Translations under genes and position numbers: made by a program | Origin: Parvibaculaceae bacterium | GTDB taxonomy: Bacteria > Pseudomonadota > Alphaproteobacteria > Parvibaculales > Parvibaculaceae | Direction: 5' to 3' | Length of the DNA: 64,000 bases | Assembly (NCBI GenBank): GCA_028283765.1 | Contig: JAPWJY010000008.1 | Location: 186,001-250,000 of the forward strand | The notes under the pieces: generated by a model | What the model was told of the DNA's origin: nothing | Database searches by the model: none | Seen by the model: only the letters and a program-made list of their open reading frames with translations | Part shown: piece after piece, positions 26,842 to 36,901 of the stretch | Layout of the letters: each line of letters begins with the position of its first letter | How positions within the stretch are numbered: position 1 is the first letter of the stretch

Positions 26842-28212
26842 ATGAGCATTCTCGTTGCCGGACCCGAGCCGATCACCTCGCGCGACGATCTCGTCGCGGC
26901 CATCGCACGCGGCGAAAAGCCGAAAGCCGACTGGCGCATAGGGACCGAACACGAGAAGTTCGTTTTCAACCTCGCCGACCACTCGACCGTGCCCTATGAC
27001 GGCCCGCGCGGCATCCGCGCCATTCTGGAGGGGCTTCGCCGCTTCGGCTGGCAACCGGTGATGGAAGGCGGGCACATCATCGGCCTTTCAAGCGAGGACG
27101 GGCGGCTCGGCACCATTTCGCTGGAGCCGGGCGGGCAGTTCGAGCTTTCCGGCGCGCCGCTCGAAACCCTGCACCAGACCTGTTCCGAGCTGCACAATCA
27201 TCTGGCGCAGGTCAAGGAAGTGGCGGGCGGGCTCGGCATCGGCTTTCTGGGCCTCGGCTTCACGCCCAACTGGTCGCGGGCCGAGATTCCGGCCATGCCC
27301 AAGGGCCGCTACAGGATCATGACCGAATACATGAAGAAGGTCGGCAGCTACGGCCTCGACATGATGTATCGCTCCTGCACCGTGCAGGTGAACCTCGATT
27401 TCTCGTCCGAAGCCGACATGGTGAAAAAGCTGCGGGTCTCGCTCGCGCTCCAGCCGGTTGCGACCGCGCTCTTCGCCAATTCCCCCTTCACCGAGGGCAA
27501 GCCCAACGGCTATCGCTCGTTCCGCTCCGAGGTGTGGCGCGACACCGACAACCAGCGCGCGGGCATGATCCCGTTCGCCTTCGAGGATGGCTTCGGCTAT
27601 GAGCGCTACGTCGATTATGCGCTCGACGTGCCCATGTATTTCGTTCACCGCGACGACCATTACTATGACGTCAGCGGCCTTTCGTTCCGCGATTTTCTGG
27701 AAGGCAAGCTGCGCGGCTTTGAAGGCCAGTTGCCGACGCGCGGCGACTGGATGAACCACCTCACCACCATCTTCCCGGAAGCGCGGCTCAAGAATTACAT
27801 CGAGATGCGCGGCGCGGACGCAGGGCCGTGGGGCCGCATCTGCGCCTTGCCCGCGCTGTGGGTAGGCCTGCTCTACGATCAGGGCGCGCTCGATGTCGCA
27901 TGGGATCTGGTCAGGGACTGGACGGACGCGGAGCGCCAGCAGCTTCGCGACGATGTGCCGGTGCAGGGCTTCTCGGCAAAGCTGCGGGGGCGGACGGTTC
28001 TCGATCTCGCCCGCGACATGGTTTCGATTGCCGAAGCCGGCCTCGTGGCGCGCGCGCAGGGCGATGGCGCGGGCGCGGACGAAACGATCTTCCTCGACGC
28101 GGTGAAGGATGCCGTGGCACGGGGCAAAACTCCTGCCGACGATCTGCTGGACCTCTATCATGGCCGCTGGGGCGGCAGCATCGAGCCGATCTTCAAGGAA
28201 CGGGCGTTTTAG
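26842..28212 (+). CDS. gshA: Glutamate--cysteine ligase (GCS2 type)
   Basis: 456-residue enzyme of the first step of glutathione synthesis, of the plant/alphaproteobacterial GCS2 type rather than the enterobacterial type. Landmarks are RIGTEHEKFVFN at the start, ISLEPGGQFELSG, FLGLGFTPNW, YRSCTVQVNLDFSSEADMV and the region NSPFTEGKPNGYRSFRSEVW. ATG at 26842 has AGGAG 8 bases upstream. Glutathione users in the window include the GST at 319 and the Prx5 peroxiredoxin at 45815. A two-part hairpin follows the stop before the CRISPR leader. Confidence 0.95.
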   Translation: MSILVAGPEPITSRDDLVAAIARGEKPKADWRIGTEHEKFVFNLADHSTVPYDGPRGIRAILEGLRRFGWQPVMEGGHIIGLSSEDGRLGTISLEPGGQFELSGAPLETLHQTCSELHNHLAQVKEVAGGLGIGFLGLGFTPNWSRAEIPAMPKGRYRIMTEYMKKVGSYGLDMMYRSCTVQVNLDFSSEADMVKKLRVSLALQPVATALFANSPFTEGKPNGYRSFRSEVWRDTDNQRAGMIPFAFEDGFGYERYVDYALDVPMYFVHRDDHYYDVSGLSFRDFLEGKLRGFEGQLPTRGDWMNHLTTIFPEARLKNYIEMRGADAGPWGRICALPALWVGLLYDQGALDVAWDLVRDWTDAERQQLRDDVPVQGFSAKLRGRTVLDLARDMVSIAEAGLVARAQGDGAGADETIFLDAVKDAVARGKTPADDLLDLYHGRWGGSIEPIFKERAF

Positions 28213-28221
28213 GGGAAAGAC

Positions 28222-28260
28222 AGAGGCGGCAGGCAGGCCCTGACGGGCGGCATCGCCTCT
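28222..28260 (+). terminator. Candidate terminator hairpin after gshA
   Basis: AGAGGCG (28222-28228) pairs with CGCCTCT (28254-28260), with an inner GCCC/GGGC stem. No T-run follows, so a Rho-independent terminator is only possible. Confidence 0.3.
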
Positions 28261-28380
28261 GATGACCTCCCTGATCGCGGGAGCCTGTCCACGATCCCGG
28301 CCTCAGTGCCACCTGAATGCTTGCCTGTGTTCGCCGGGCGCTATGAAATGCTGGTGCGCCCGCCGGACTATAATCCATCT

Positions 28381-28506
28381 GCCTTGATCATATGACGCTG
28401 ACGGTTCAGGCTTCTGCCCGGATAATCTTGCTGAAGCGGCTCCAGATAGCTTTGAAATACCCCGCTCATTGACAGGTGAATAAGAATCAAGAACTTAGCC
28501 CCTAGA
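28381..28506 (+). promoter_or_regulatory. CRISPR leader region (candidate)
   Basis: The sequence just upstream of the first repeat becomes AT-richer than its surroundings (28440-28500, with TGAATAAGAATCAAG), which is typical of leaders. Repeat decay increases away from this side, which also places the leader here. No gene is supported in 28213-28506. Confidence 0.45.
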
Positions 28507-28724
28507 GGCTCCCCCGCACACGCGGGGATAGACCTGCGGCAAGGGCCGTCTATGGCAGCGGCAGCGGCTATGTGGCTCCCCCGCACGCGCGGGGATAGAC
28601 CTTTCTCCGTTCAGGGCTTCCGCAAAAGGTTCGCGGCTCCCCCGCACACGCGGGGACATACCTTGATGAAGTCGCTGATTTTGCCAGTGTCTGGCGGCTC
28701 TCCCGCTCCTGCAGGGATCATCTT
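28507..28724 (+). CRISPR. Short type I-E-like CRISPR array, four repeats, no cas genes in view
   Basis: Four 29-base repeats lie at 28507-28535, 28574-28602, 28635-28663 and 28696-28724. The core is CCCCGCACACGCGGGG followed by ATAGACC, which matches the hairpin and 3' end of type I-E repeats (CCCCGC...GCGGGGATAAACC). Spacers are 38, 32 and 32 bases. Repeat 2 differs from repeat 1 at one position, repeat 3 at two, and repeat 4 at nine, so the right end is the old, decayed end and the array reads left to right on the plus strand. The minus-strand translation gives RSIPACAGEP, the well-known false protein of such repeats. The last repeat runs into the tldD stop codon. No cas1, cas2, cas3 or Cascade gene occurs in the window, so the array is orphan or served from elsewhere. 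Confidence 0.85.
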
Positions 28725-30153
28725 ACGCCGCCGCTGTTCCGCCTACGGTCAGTCCATTGATGCGCAGGGTTGCCTGGCCCACGCCGACGGGGACGCTCTG
28801 GCCGGCCTTGCCGCAGGTGCCGACGCCGGGGTCAAGCTTCATGTCGTTGCCGATCATGGCGACGCGGGTCAGCACGTCGGGACCGTTGCCGATCAGGGTT
28901 GCACCCTTGACCGGCGCGCCGATCCGGCCGTTCTCGATCATGTAGGCCTCGGTGCAGGAAAACACGAACTTGCCGCTGGTGATGTCGACCTGCCCGCCGC
29001 CGAAGGAGACGGCATAGATGCCCTTCTTCACGGATCGCAGGATTTCCTCCGGGTCGCGCTCGCCCGCCAGCATGTAGGTGTTGGTCATGCGCGGCATCGG
29101 CTGGTGGGCATAGGACTGGCGGCGGCCGTTGCCGGTCGCGGCCACGCCCATCAGGCGCGCGTTCAGGCGGTCCTGCATATAGCCCTTGAGGATGCCGTCC
29201 TCGATCAGCACGGTGCGGCTGGTGGGCGTGCCCTCATCGTCGATGGTGAGCGAGCCGCGCCGGTCGCTCAGCGTGCCGTCATCGACCACGGTGACGCCGG
29301 GGGCGGCCACGCGCTCGCCGAGAAGGCCTGAGAAGGCCGAGGTCTTCTTGCGGTTGAAATCGCCTTCAAGGCCATGGCCGATGGCTTCGTGCAGCAGGAT
29401 GCCGGGCCAGCCGGGCCCGAGCACCACGTCCATCTCGCCTGCGGGCGCGGGCACCGACTCGAGGTTGACGAGCGCCTGACGGAGCGCTTCGCTGACGCCG
29501 CTCTGCCAGTTTTCGGGGCTGATGAAATGATCGTAGGCGAGGCGTCCGCCCATGCCGTGGCTGCCGGATTCCTGGCGCGCGCCATCCGCGACCACGACGG
29601 CGACATTGAGCCGGACGAGGGGGCGCACATCGCGCAGGATTTCGCCGCCGGGGCGGATGATCTCGATCGCCTGCCATTCGCCGCCGAGCGAGGCCGAGAC
29701 CTGCTGGACGCGCGGATCGAGCGCGCGGGCATAGGCGTCGATCTCCTGAAGGAGCTTCACCTTTTCCTCGAAGCTTTGCGCGGCAAGGGGATTGGCGTCG
29801 GTGTAGAGATGCGCGTTGGTGCGCCGGGGCGCGCCCGCGAACGTGCCTGCATAGCCGCGCTTGACAGCGGTGACGCTGTCGGCGGCGCGGCGGATGGCTT
29901 CTTTCGACAGGTCGGAGGCATGGGCATAGCCGACGGTTTCGCCCGAGACGCAGCGCAGGCCGAAGCCCTGCATGGTGTCGAAGCTGGCGCTTTTCAGCCG
30001 CCCGTCGTCGAACGACATGGCTTCCGACTGCCGGTATTCCAGATAAAGCTCGCCGTCATCCGCCCCGTTCAGGGTTTCGCCAACCAGCTTTTCGGTCTGG
30101 CTCCGGTCGAGCAGGCCATCGGAGAAAAAGAGATCGTCGGGGGCGGTGGTCAT
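28723..30153 (-). CDS. tldD: TldD metalloprotease
   Basis: 476-residue zinc peptidase subunit that pairs with PmbA/TldE (gene at 16514). The active-site helix is LLHEAIGHGLEGDFNRK, containing HExxxH, and the C-terminal cysteine-containing KFVFSCTEAYMIENG supplies the third ligand. Other family blocks are GGQVDITSG and the early SFDDGRLKSASFD. The complex trims unfolded peptides and matures some microcins; no precursor peptide is seen here. ATG at 30153 has GAGAG 8 bases upstream, better than GTG at 30162. The stop codon overlaps the last CRISPR repeat by 2 bases. Confidence 0.95.
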   Translation of the reverse strand: MTTAPDDLFFSDGLLDRSQTEKLVGETLNGADDGELYLEYRQSEAMSFDDGRLKSASFDTMQGFGLRCVSGETVGYAHASDLSKEAIRRAADSVTAVKRGYAGTFAGAPRRTNAHLYTDANPLAAQSFEEKVKLLQEIDAYARALDPRVQQVSASLGGEWQAIEIIRPGGEILRDVRPLVRLNVAVVVADGARQESGSHGMGGRLAYDHFISPENWQSGVSEALRQALVNLESVPAPAGEMDVVLGPGWPGILLHEAIGHGLEGDFNRKKTSAFSGLLGERVAAPGVTVVDDGTLSDRRGSLTIDDEGTPTSRTVLIEDGILKGYMQDRLNARLMGVAATGNGRRQSYAHQPMPRMTNTYMLAGERDPEEILRSVKKGIYAVSFGGGQVDITSGKFVFSCTEAYMIENGRIGAPVKGATLIGNGPDVLTRVAMIGNDMKLDPGVGTCGKAGQSVPVGVGQATLRINGLTVGGTAAA

Positions 30154-30210
30154 GAGCGTCACTCTCAGGCTCGGGGCAGGGGGCTTCCCACTATATAGGA
30201 AGGCTCTCGC

Positions 30211-30624
30211 CTATTGCTTGCCTTTTGCGCCCGCGCCCGTCCATTCCTCCACCGGCATCAGCCGTCCCGGCAGGCCGGAAAGGTCGCAGGGGATGATGTT
30301 GGGCGAGCAGCTGTAGAGCGGAAACTGGGTGACGCGCAGCTTGAGCAGGTCCACGAGGAAGACGCCGTTGATCCGGCCGAACCACTCGTCCCATTGATAG
30401 AAGGTCCAGTCCTGCCAGCCGGGCGGCGGCGGGGCCAGCACGTCGCTGACCGCCTGGGGATGGCAGGCGCAAAAGCCCACCACGCAGCGGCCCGGGTCTC
30501 GGGCATCGAGATAGGGGGCGGCCTCGCTGATGAGGGCCGGGGCCTGCCCGCCGCCATGGGCGAGGTGAAGCCCCGCCGAAATGCGGGCGCCATGGTGGAA
30601 GTGGATCAGCGCCTCGTCCCGCAT
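30211..30624 (-). CDS. Hypothetical protein with conserved-looking cysteines
   Basis: 137-residue protein without a recognised domain. It opens with a histidine-containing stretch (ALIHFHHGARISAG), then has CVVGFCACHPQAV and later YSCSPNIIPCDLSG, so five cysteines fall in two groups that could bind metal or form disulfides. There are tryptophan-rich segments (WQDWTFYQWDEWFG). No signal peptide or membrane helix. It is 57 bases upstream of tldD on the same strand. A dyad-like AACGATTCTC sequence resembling a Fur-type box lies at 30664-30680, just upstream; this is speculative. Confidence 0.6.
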   Translation of the reverse strand: MRDEALIHFHHGARISAGLHLAHGGGQAPALISEAAPYLDARDPGRCVVGFCACHPQAVSDVLAPPPPGWQDWTFYQWDEWFGRINGVFLVDLLKLRVTQFPLYSCSPNIIPCDLSGLPGRLMPVEEWTGAGAKGKQ

Positions 30625-31083
30625 ACGCCTGCTCCTGATCCGGCCTGAAGCCGGGCTAGCTGAAAACGATTCTCAGCTTAGGCCGCTTTTTGCCGGGGGA
30701 AAAGATTTAAGCCCCGATGAACGCTGTCCGATTCGCGCCTGAGACTGTTCGCAATTCCATAACCAGCCTTTCCGGAACGTGCATGGAAGCCGCGTTTTGG
30801 TGCTGGTTTGCGCGCTTCGGCTTATCCATACTGTCATTGTGGCAAAAGGTCGCAAAGGCGTGGTGCGTGGTCGCTGTAAGGAAACTGGCTTCTATACTCG
30901 ATTGTCGCATTTCGGGACTGGTTTCGAGAAACCTTTCTGCGCTAAGGGATGCTTGCGGCATGACATCAATTGTGGTTTCTGAGGCCAGAGTTGGGAACTC
31001 ACGAAGCCGTTGGCGCAACGCGGCGTCCCTTAACGGGCGTGGCGCGGTAACGCCGTTCGAGGGGCGAAAGGCGTAGAACGAAC
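30625..31083. other. Intergenic region before the cox operon
   Basis: About 460 bases with open frames on both strands (30707-31018 minus, 30717-31076 plus) whose composition does not resemble genes and that match nothing I know. It should hold the divergent promoters of the cysteine protein and coxB, but I cannot point to convincing -35/-10 boxes. Confidence 0.5.
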
Positions 31084-31980
31084 ATGGGAAGTCCAGTGAA
31101 GCTGAGCAAGGCGGTAAAATATCTCATCGGCGCAGGTCTTTTTGCGCTTGCTCTTATGGCTGTTCATCTTGATGGCGGCCTGATCTCGACGGCGCTGGCG
31201 GATGGTATGCCGCACGCCCGCGAAACAGGGCTCCAGGAAGCCGCGACCCCGGTCGCCGTGGATATCCACCATTTTTACAATTTCCTGCTCTGGATCGTGA
31301 GCCTCGTCACGCTGTTCGTGCTGGTTCTGCTGATCATCGTGGTGGTGAAGTTCAACCGCAAATCCAACCCTGTTCCCTCCAAGGTCTCGCACAACACGAT
31401 GCTTGAGATCGCCTGGACGCTGGTGCCGATCCTCATTCTGGTCGTGATCGCGATCCCGTCCTTCCGCCTCCTTTTCAAGGAGCTTGAGTTGCCGCCGGCA
31501 GACCTGACCATCAAGGCCACCGGCTACCAGTGGTACTGGCACTATGATTATCCCGAGGCGAGCTTCGGGTTCGATTCCAACCTGATCGCAGAGAAGGACC
31601 TCAAGGCAGGCCAGCTTCGTCTGCTGTCGGTCGACAATCCGCTGGTGGTGCCGGTGGGCGAAACGGTCCGCGTGCAGGTGACCGGCGCCGATGTGATCCA
31701 CTCCTGGGCGATGCCGTCCTTCGGCGTCAAGATCGACGCGATCCCCGGCCGCCTCAACGAGACCTGGTTCCGTGCCGACAAGCCCGGCACCTATTACGGC
31801 CAGTGCTCGGAGCTGTGCGGCAACGGTCATGCGTTCATGCCGATCGAGGTCCGGGTCGTATCCAAGGAAGATTACGCAACCTGGGTCGCTCAGGCGAAAC
31901 AGGAATTTGCGGCGAACGGCACTGGCAAAATGCAAAATGTTGCGGGCCTTGTGACGACGGCAGCGGTGCAGGCGCAATAG
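31084..31980 (+). CDS. coxB: Cytochrome c oxidase subunit II
   Basis: 298-residue subunit II of the aa3-type oxidase; it takes electrons from cytochrome c through its binuclear CuA centre. A signal-like N-terminal helix (AGLFALALMAVHLDGG) is followed by two membrane helices (about 60-85 and 100-125). The periplasmic cupredoxin domain has YQWYWHYDYP, the CuA ligands in HSWAMPSFGVK and CSELCGNGHAFM. First gene of the cox cluster; coxA follows after 58 bases. Confidence 0.97.
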   Translation: MGSPVKLSKAVKYLIGAGLFALALMAVHLDGGLISTALADGMPHARETGLQEAATPVAVDIHHFYNFLLWIVSLVTLFVLVLLIIVVVKFNRKSNPVPSKVSHNTMLEIAWTLVPILILVVIAIPSFRLLFKELELPPADLTIKATGYQWYWHYDYPEASFGFDSNLIAEKDLKAGQLRLLSVDNPLVVPVGETVRVQVTGADVIHSWAMPSFGVKIDAIPGRLNETWFRADKPGTYYGQCSELCGNGHAFMPIEVRVVSKEDYATWVAQAKQEFAANGTGKMQNVAGLVTTAAVQAQ

Positions 31981-31993
31981 CCTGAACCTCTGA

Positions 31994-33655
<1,662 letters not shown>

Positions 33656-33678
33656 ACCGGACTTGATCAGGTAGAAGA

Positions 33679-34644
33679 ATGCCACGCACCACTGCACAAG
33701 ATCTGTCCCTGAGGGCGGGCCCGCTTCCTGAAATGGGAGCGGGTTCGCCTGCGGACTATTTCGAGCTGCTGAAGCCGAGGGTGATGTCGCTCGTCATCTT
33801 CACGGCGCTCGTGGGTCTTGTGCTGGCGCCCGGCCATATCCACCCGGTCATCGCCTTCACGGCCCTGCTGTGCGTCGCCGTCGGGGCGGGCGCGTCCGGC
33901 GCACTCAACATGTGGTACGACGCCGACATCGACGCGAAAATGGAGCGGACCAAGGGCCGTCCCATTCCCTCGGGCCGGGTCACGGCGCTTGAGGCGGCAA
34001 GCTTCGGGGCCGTCCTTGCCGTCGGCTCCGTCGTCACCATGGGCATTCTGGTCAACTGGGCGGCGGCCTCGCTGCTGGCGCTGACCATCGGCTTCTACCT
34101 TTTCATCTACACGATGTGGCTGAAGCGCTCGACGCCGCAGAACATCGTGATCGGCGGCGCCGCGGGCGCGTTTCCGCCCATGATCGGCTGGGCCGCGGTG
34201 ACGGGCTCGGTTTCGATCGAATCGATCGTCCTCTTCCTCATCATCTTCATGTGGACGCCGCCCCATTTCTGGGCGCTTTCCCTCTATCGCTGCGGCGACT
34301 ACGCCAAGGTCGGCGTGCCCATGCTGCCGGTGGTGGCGGGCGAGCGCGAAACCCGCAAGCAGATCCTGATCTATTCCTGGCTGCTGGTGCCGGTGACCTT
34401 GCTGCCCGGCGTGCTCGGTTTTGCCGGGGAGCTTTATACCGGCATCGCGCTGGTACTGGGCACTCTCTTCCTTGCCGGGGCGACGGCGCTCTGGCGCTCG
34501 GGGAGCGACGAAGGCCGGGAAAAGATCGCGAAGCGGCTTTTCGGCTACTCGATCCTTTATCTTTTCCTCCTTTATTCGACGCTGCTGATCGAACATGGCT
34601 TTGGCCTTGTCCGGCCGCTCAGCTTCGCGCTGGGACATGGATAG
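33679..34644 (+). CDS. ctaB: Protoheme IX farnesyltransferase
   Basis: 321-residue UbiA-superfamily membrane enzyme that converts heme b to heme o, the first step towards heme a. Asp-rich motif 1 is [19 protein letters not shown] (19 residues) and the second region is [20 protein letters not shown]. Eight or nine hydrophobic helices are evident. It lies 23 bases after coxA and overlaps the small coxF gene by 8 bases. No ctaA (heme a synthase) is in the window. Confidence 0.96.
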   Translation: MPRTTAQDLSLRAGPLPEMGAGSPADYFELLKPRVMSLVIFTALVGLVLAPGHIHPVIAFTALLCVAVGAGASGALNMWYDADIDAKMERTKGRPIPSGRVTALEAASFGAVLAVGSVVTMGILVNWAAASLLALTIGFYLFIYTMWLKRSTPQNIVIGGAAGAFPPMIGWAAVTGSVSIESIVLFLIIFMWTPPHFWALSLYRCGDYAKVGVPMLPVVAGERETRKQILIYSWLLVPVTLLPGVLGFAGELYTGIALVLGTLFLAGATALWRSGSDEGREKIAKRLFGYSILYLFLLYSTLLIEHGFGLVRPLSFALGHG

Positions 34645-34846
34645 GCTCATGCAGGACGATTCCGATAACCGCTATTCGATTGCGACGCCGCACTGGACGC
34701 CGGAGCTGCTGAAGCGCCGCCGCCAGCGTTCGGTCGCGATCGGGCTCGTGCTCGGGGCGATGGTCATCCTGTTCTTTTCCGTCACGATCGTGCGGCTCCA
34801 GGCGAACATCGCCGCCAACCATGCCATCCAGCATACGGAGGGCTAG
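34637..34846 (+). CDS. coxF: CoxF-type small membrane protein of the cytochrome oxidase cluster
   Basis: 69-residue protein with one membrane helix ([20 protein letters not shown]). It sits between ctaB and ctaG where alphaproteobacterial cox clusters carry a short coxF-type gene, and the pattern of a charged [14 protein letters not shown] lead before the helix is usual. Function is not well known; probably assembly. The start is uncertain between 34637 and 34649; both overlap or abut ctaB. Stop is immediately before the ctaG GTG. Confidence 0.75.
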   Translation: MDRLMQDDSDNRYSIATPHWTPELLKRRRQRSVAIGLVLGAMVILFFSVTIVRLQANIAANHAIQHTEG

Positions 34847-35500
34847 GTGACGGACAGCGGTGACAGCATCCGGCTCAGGCGGCAGCGGCGCAACACGCGC
34901 CGCGCGGCGCTGGCCTGTGCCTTTGTCATCGCGGGCATGGGTGGCATGTCCTATGCCGCCGTGCCGCTCTACCGCATCTTCTGCCAGATGACGGGTTATG
35001 GCGGGACCACGCAGGTTTCCTACATCGCGCCCGAACAGGTGAGCGGACGGCGCATGACCGTGCGCTTCGACGCCAATGTTTCAAAGGACCTGCCATGGGG
35101 ATTTGAACCCGTGCAGAAGTCCGTCGAGGTGGTTGTCGGCAAGCCCACGCTCGTCTTCTACCGCGCGGTCAACCGCAGCGACCGGGAGATCGTCGGGCAG
35201 GCCAGCTTCAACGTCGCGCCCGAGCAGATGGGCTATTATTTCGACAAGATGGAATGCTTCTGCTTTACCGAGCAGCGGCTGAAGCCCGGCCAGTCCATCG
35301 AGATGCCCGTCACATTCTTCATCGATCCCGGGATCGAACAGGATGAGATGCTCGACAAGATCCACACCGTGACGCTTTCCTATACGTTTTACGAAAAGGC
35401 TGGCGGACCGTCGTCCGCGGCTCTTTCAGGCCCCGTAAGGCTTGCCGAAACAAGGACGGACGCACCGGTGGAAACGGGTGCATCGGTCGCAGAAGACTGA
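34847..35500 (+). CDS. ctaG: Cytochrome c oxidase assembly protein CtaG/Cox11
   Basis: 217-residue copper chaperone that delivers Cu to the CuB site of subunit I. One N-terminal membrane helix (AALACAFVIAGMGGMSYAAV) precedes the periplasmic immunoglobulin-like domain with VPLYRIFCQMTGYGG, the Cu-binding MECFCFTEQRLKPGQ and the FFIDPGIEQD loop. Start is GTG directly after the coxF stop, so translation is coupled. Confidence 0.95.
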   Translation: MTDSGDSIRLRRQRRNTRRAALACAFVIAGMGGMSYAAVPLYRIFCQMTGYGGTTQVSYIAPEQVSGRRMTVRFDANVSKDLPWGFEPVQKSVEVVVGKPTLVFYRAVNRSDREIVGQASFNVAPEQMGYYFDKMECFCFTEQRLKPGQSIEMPVTFFIDPGIEQDEMLDKIHTVTLSYTFYEKAGGPSSAALSGPVRLAETRTDAPVETGASVAED

Positions 35501-35517
35501 GTAGTAGTTTAGAACTG

Positions 35518-35535
35518 GGGCGGCTCATGCCGCCC
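35518..35535 (+). repeat. Hairpin in the leader of coxC
   Basis: GGGCGGC (35518-35524) and GCCGCCC (35529-35535) form a perfect 7-bp stem with loop TCAT, between ctaG and coxC. No T-run follows; it may be an mRNA processing or stability element. Confidence 0.45.
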
Positions 35536-35558
35536 GATCAAAGTGGAGATGAGGGGAC

Positions 35559-36431
35559 ATGGCTGACGCTCACGCCAAGCACCACGACTATCATCTGGTC
35601 GATCCGAGCCCATGGCCGCTGATCGGCTCCATCGGCGCGTTCGTGTTGGCTGTCGGCGCGGTGCTGTGGATGCACCACGACTTCGCCAAGACGCTCTTCA
35701 GCGCAGACCATGTCGGCGTGGTGGTGTTCGGTCTCGGCCTTGCGGTCGTGCTCTACACCATGTTCGCCTGGTGGCGCGACATCATCCTCGAGGCGCACAA
35801 GGGCGATCACACGCCGGTGGTGCAGCTTCACCTGCGCTACGGCATGATCCTGTTCATCGCCTCGGAAGTGATGTTCTTCGTCGCCTGGTTCTGGGCCTTT
35901 TTCGACGCCAGCCTGTTTTCCGCCGAGCCCATTCAGGCGGCGCGGGCGGCCTTCACGGGTGGCCACTGGCCGCCCAAGGGCATCGAGGTCTTCGATCCCT
36001 GGCACATTCCGCTGCTGAACACGCTGATCCTGCTGACCTCGGGCACCACCGTCACCTGGGCGCACCATGCGCTGATCCATGGCGACCGCAAGGGCCTCAA
36101 GCAGGGCCTCGCGCTCACGGTGCTGCTGGGCCTCATCTTCTCGTTCTTCCAGGGCTTTGAGTACCATCATGCCGCCTTCTCGTTCGCGGGCAGCATCTAT
36201 GGCTCGACCTTCTTCATGGCGACCGGTTTCCATGGCTTCCATGTGATCGTCGGCACCATTTTCCTGGCGGTCTGCCTGTTCCGCGCCATCGGCGGCGATT
36301 TCACCCCCACGCACCACTTCGGCTTCGAGGCGGCTGCCTGGTACTGGCATTTCGTCGACGTGGTCTGGCTCTTCCTGTTCGCGACCATCTATATCTGGGG
36401 CAGCGCGGGCGCGACGATCCACGGGGGCTAG
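35559..36431 (+). CDS. coxC: Cytochrome c oxidase subunit III
   Basis: 290-residue seven-helix subunit III. Typical blocks are YHLVDPSPWPLIGSIGAF at the start, SEVMFFVAWFWAFFDAS with the conserved glutamate, HAALIHGDRKGLK-like loop, FSGSIYGSTFFMATGFHGFH (here AGSIYGSTFFMATGFHGFHV) and HFVDVVWLFLFATIYIWG at the end. Spaced 58 bases from ctaG with a hairpin between, so its level may be set separately. Confidence 0.97.
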   Translation: MADAHAKHHDYHLVDPSPWPLIGSIGAFVLAVGAVLWMHHDFAKTLFSADHVGVVVFGLGLAVVLYTMFAWWRDIILEAHKGDHTPVVQLHLRYGMILFIASEVMFFVAWFWAFFDASLFSAEPIQAARAAFTGGHWPPKGIEVFDPWHIPLLNTLILLTSGTTVTWAHHALIHGDRKGLKQGLALTVLLGLIFSFFQGFEYHHAAFSFAGSIYGSTFFMATGFHGFHVIVGTIFLAVCLFRAIGGDFTPTHHFGFEAAAWYWHFVDVVWLFLFATIYIWGSAGATIHGG

Positions 36432-36522
36432 CGGGCGTTCCGTGCTCGAATTCCGGGGGGCGGCGGGCGCAAGCTCGGCCGCCCTTCCTCTTTGGGAGCC
36501 CTTTCTTTTTGGGAACATGCCG

Positions 36523-36897
36523 ATGGCTGATGACCATTATTATCCGATGCAATCCTCGGTGAAGGTCGGGTTGAAGGGCGTCTGCCCCCGCTGCGGCGGC
36601 GGCAAGCTGTTCAAGGGCTATATCGATGTTGCGGAAAAGTGCCCGGTCTGCGGGCTCGACTACAGCTTCGTCGATGCCGGGGACGGTCCCGCCGTCTTCA
36701 TCATGATGCTGGCGGGCTTCATCGTGGTTGGCGGCGCGCTCTGGATGGAACTGAGCTATCAGCCGCCCTACTGGGTGCAGGCCGTGATCTGGATTCCCCT
36801 GGGCGTGATCCTGCCGCTTGCCATTCTGCGCCCGCTCAAGGGCTGGCTGATCGCCCAGCAGTACAAGCATAAGGCCCATGAGGGGCAGATTGGCTGA
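36523..36897 (+). CDS. DUF983 domain-containing zinc-ribbon membrane protein
   Basis: 124-residue protein of the DUF983 family, often found in alphaproteobacterial cox clusters. Two CxxC knuckles, GVCPRCGGGKLF and EKCPVCGLDYSF, form a likely zinc or heme/copper-related ribbon, followed by two membrane helices (FIMMLAGFIVVGGALW and VIWIPLGVILPLAIL). ATG at 36523 is chosen for spacing to GGGAA; 36517 is an alternative. Role in oxidase biogenesis is inferred from location. Confidence 0.85.
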   Translation: MADDHYYPMQSSVKVGLKGVCPRCGGGKLFKGYIDVAEKCPVCGLDYSFVDAGDGPAVFIMMLAGFIVVGGALWMELSYQPPYWVQAVIWIPLGVILPLAILRPLKGWLIAQQYKHKAHEGQIG

Positions 36898-36901
36898 GCC
36901 G

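Noticed and set aside
28430-28455. A possible extra, internally deleted CRISPR repeat (GGCTCCAGATAGC)
   Set aside because: Only the two ends resemble the repeat and spacing to the next repeat does not fit; chance similarity is more likely.
28368-28586. 72-codon minus-strand ORF with RSIPACAGEP
   Set aside because: This peptide is the known false translation of type I-E CRISPR repeats, not a protein.
16514-30153. PmbA/TldD as part of a RiPP or microcin maturation cluster
   Set aside because: Both subunits are present but 11 kb apart among housekeeping genes, with no precursor peptide, cyclodehydratase or exporter next to either.
30707-31076. Two overlapping ORFs on opposite strands before coxB
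   Set aside because: Neither has the strong codon bias of neighbouring genes, a ribosome site or a recognisable domain; treated as intergenic.
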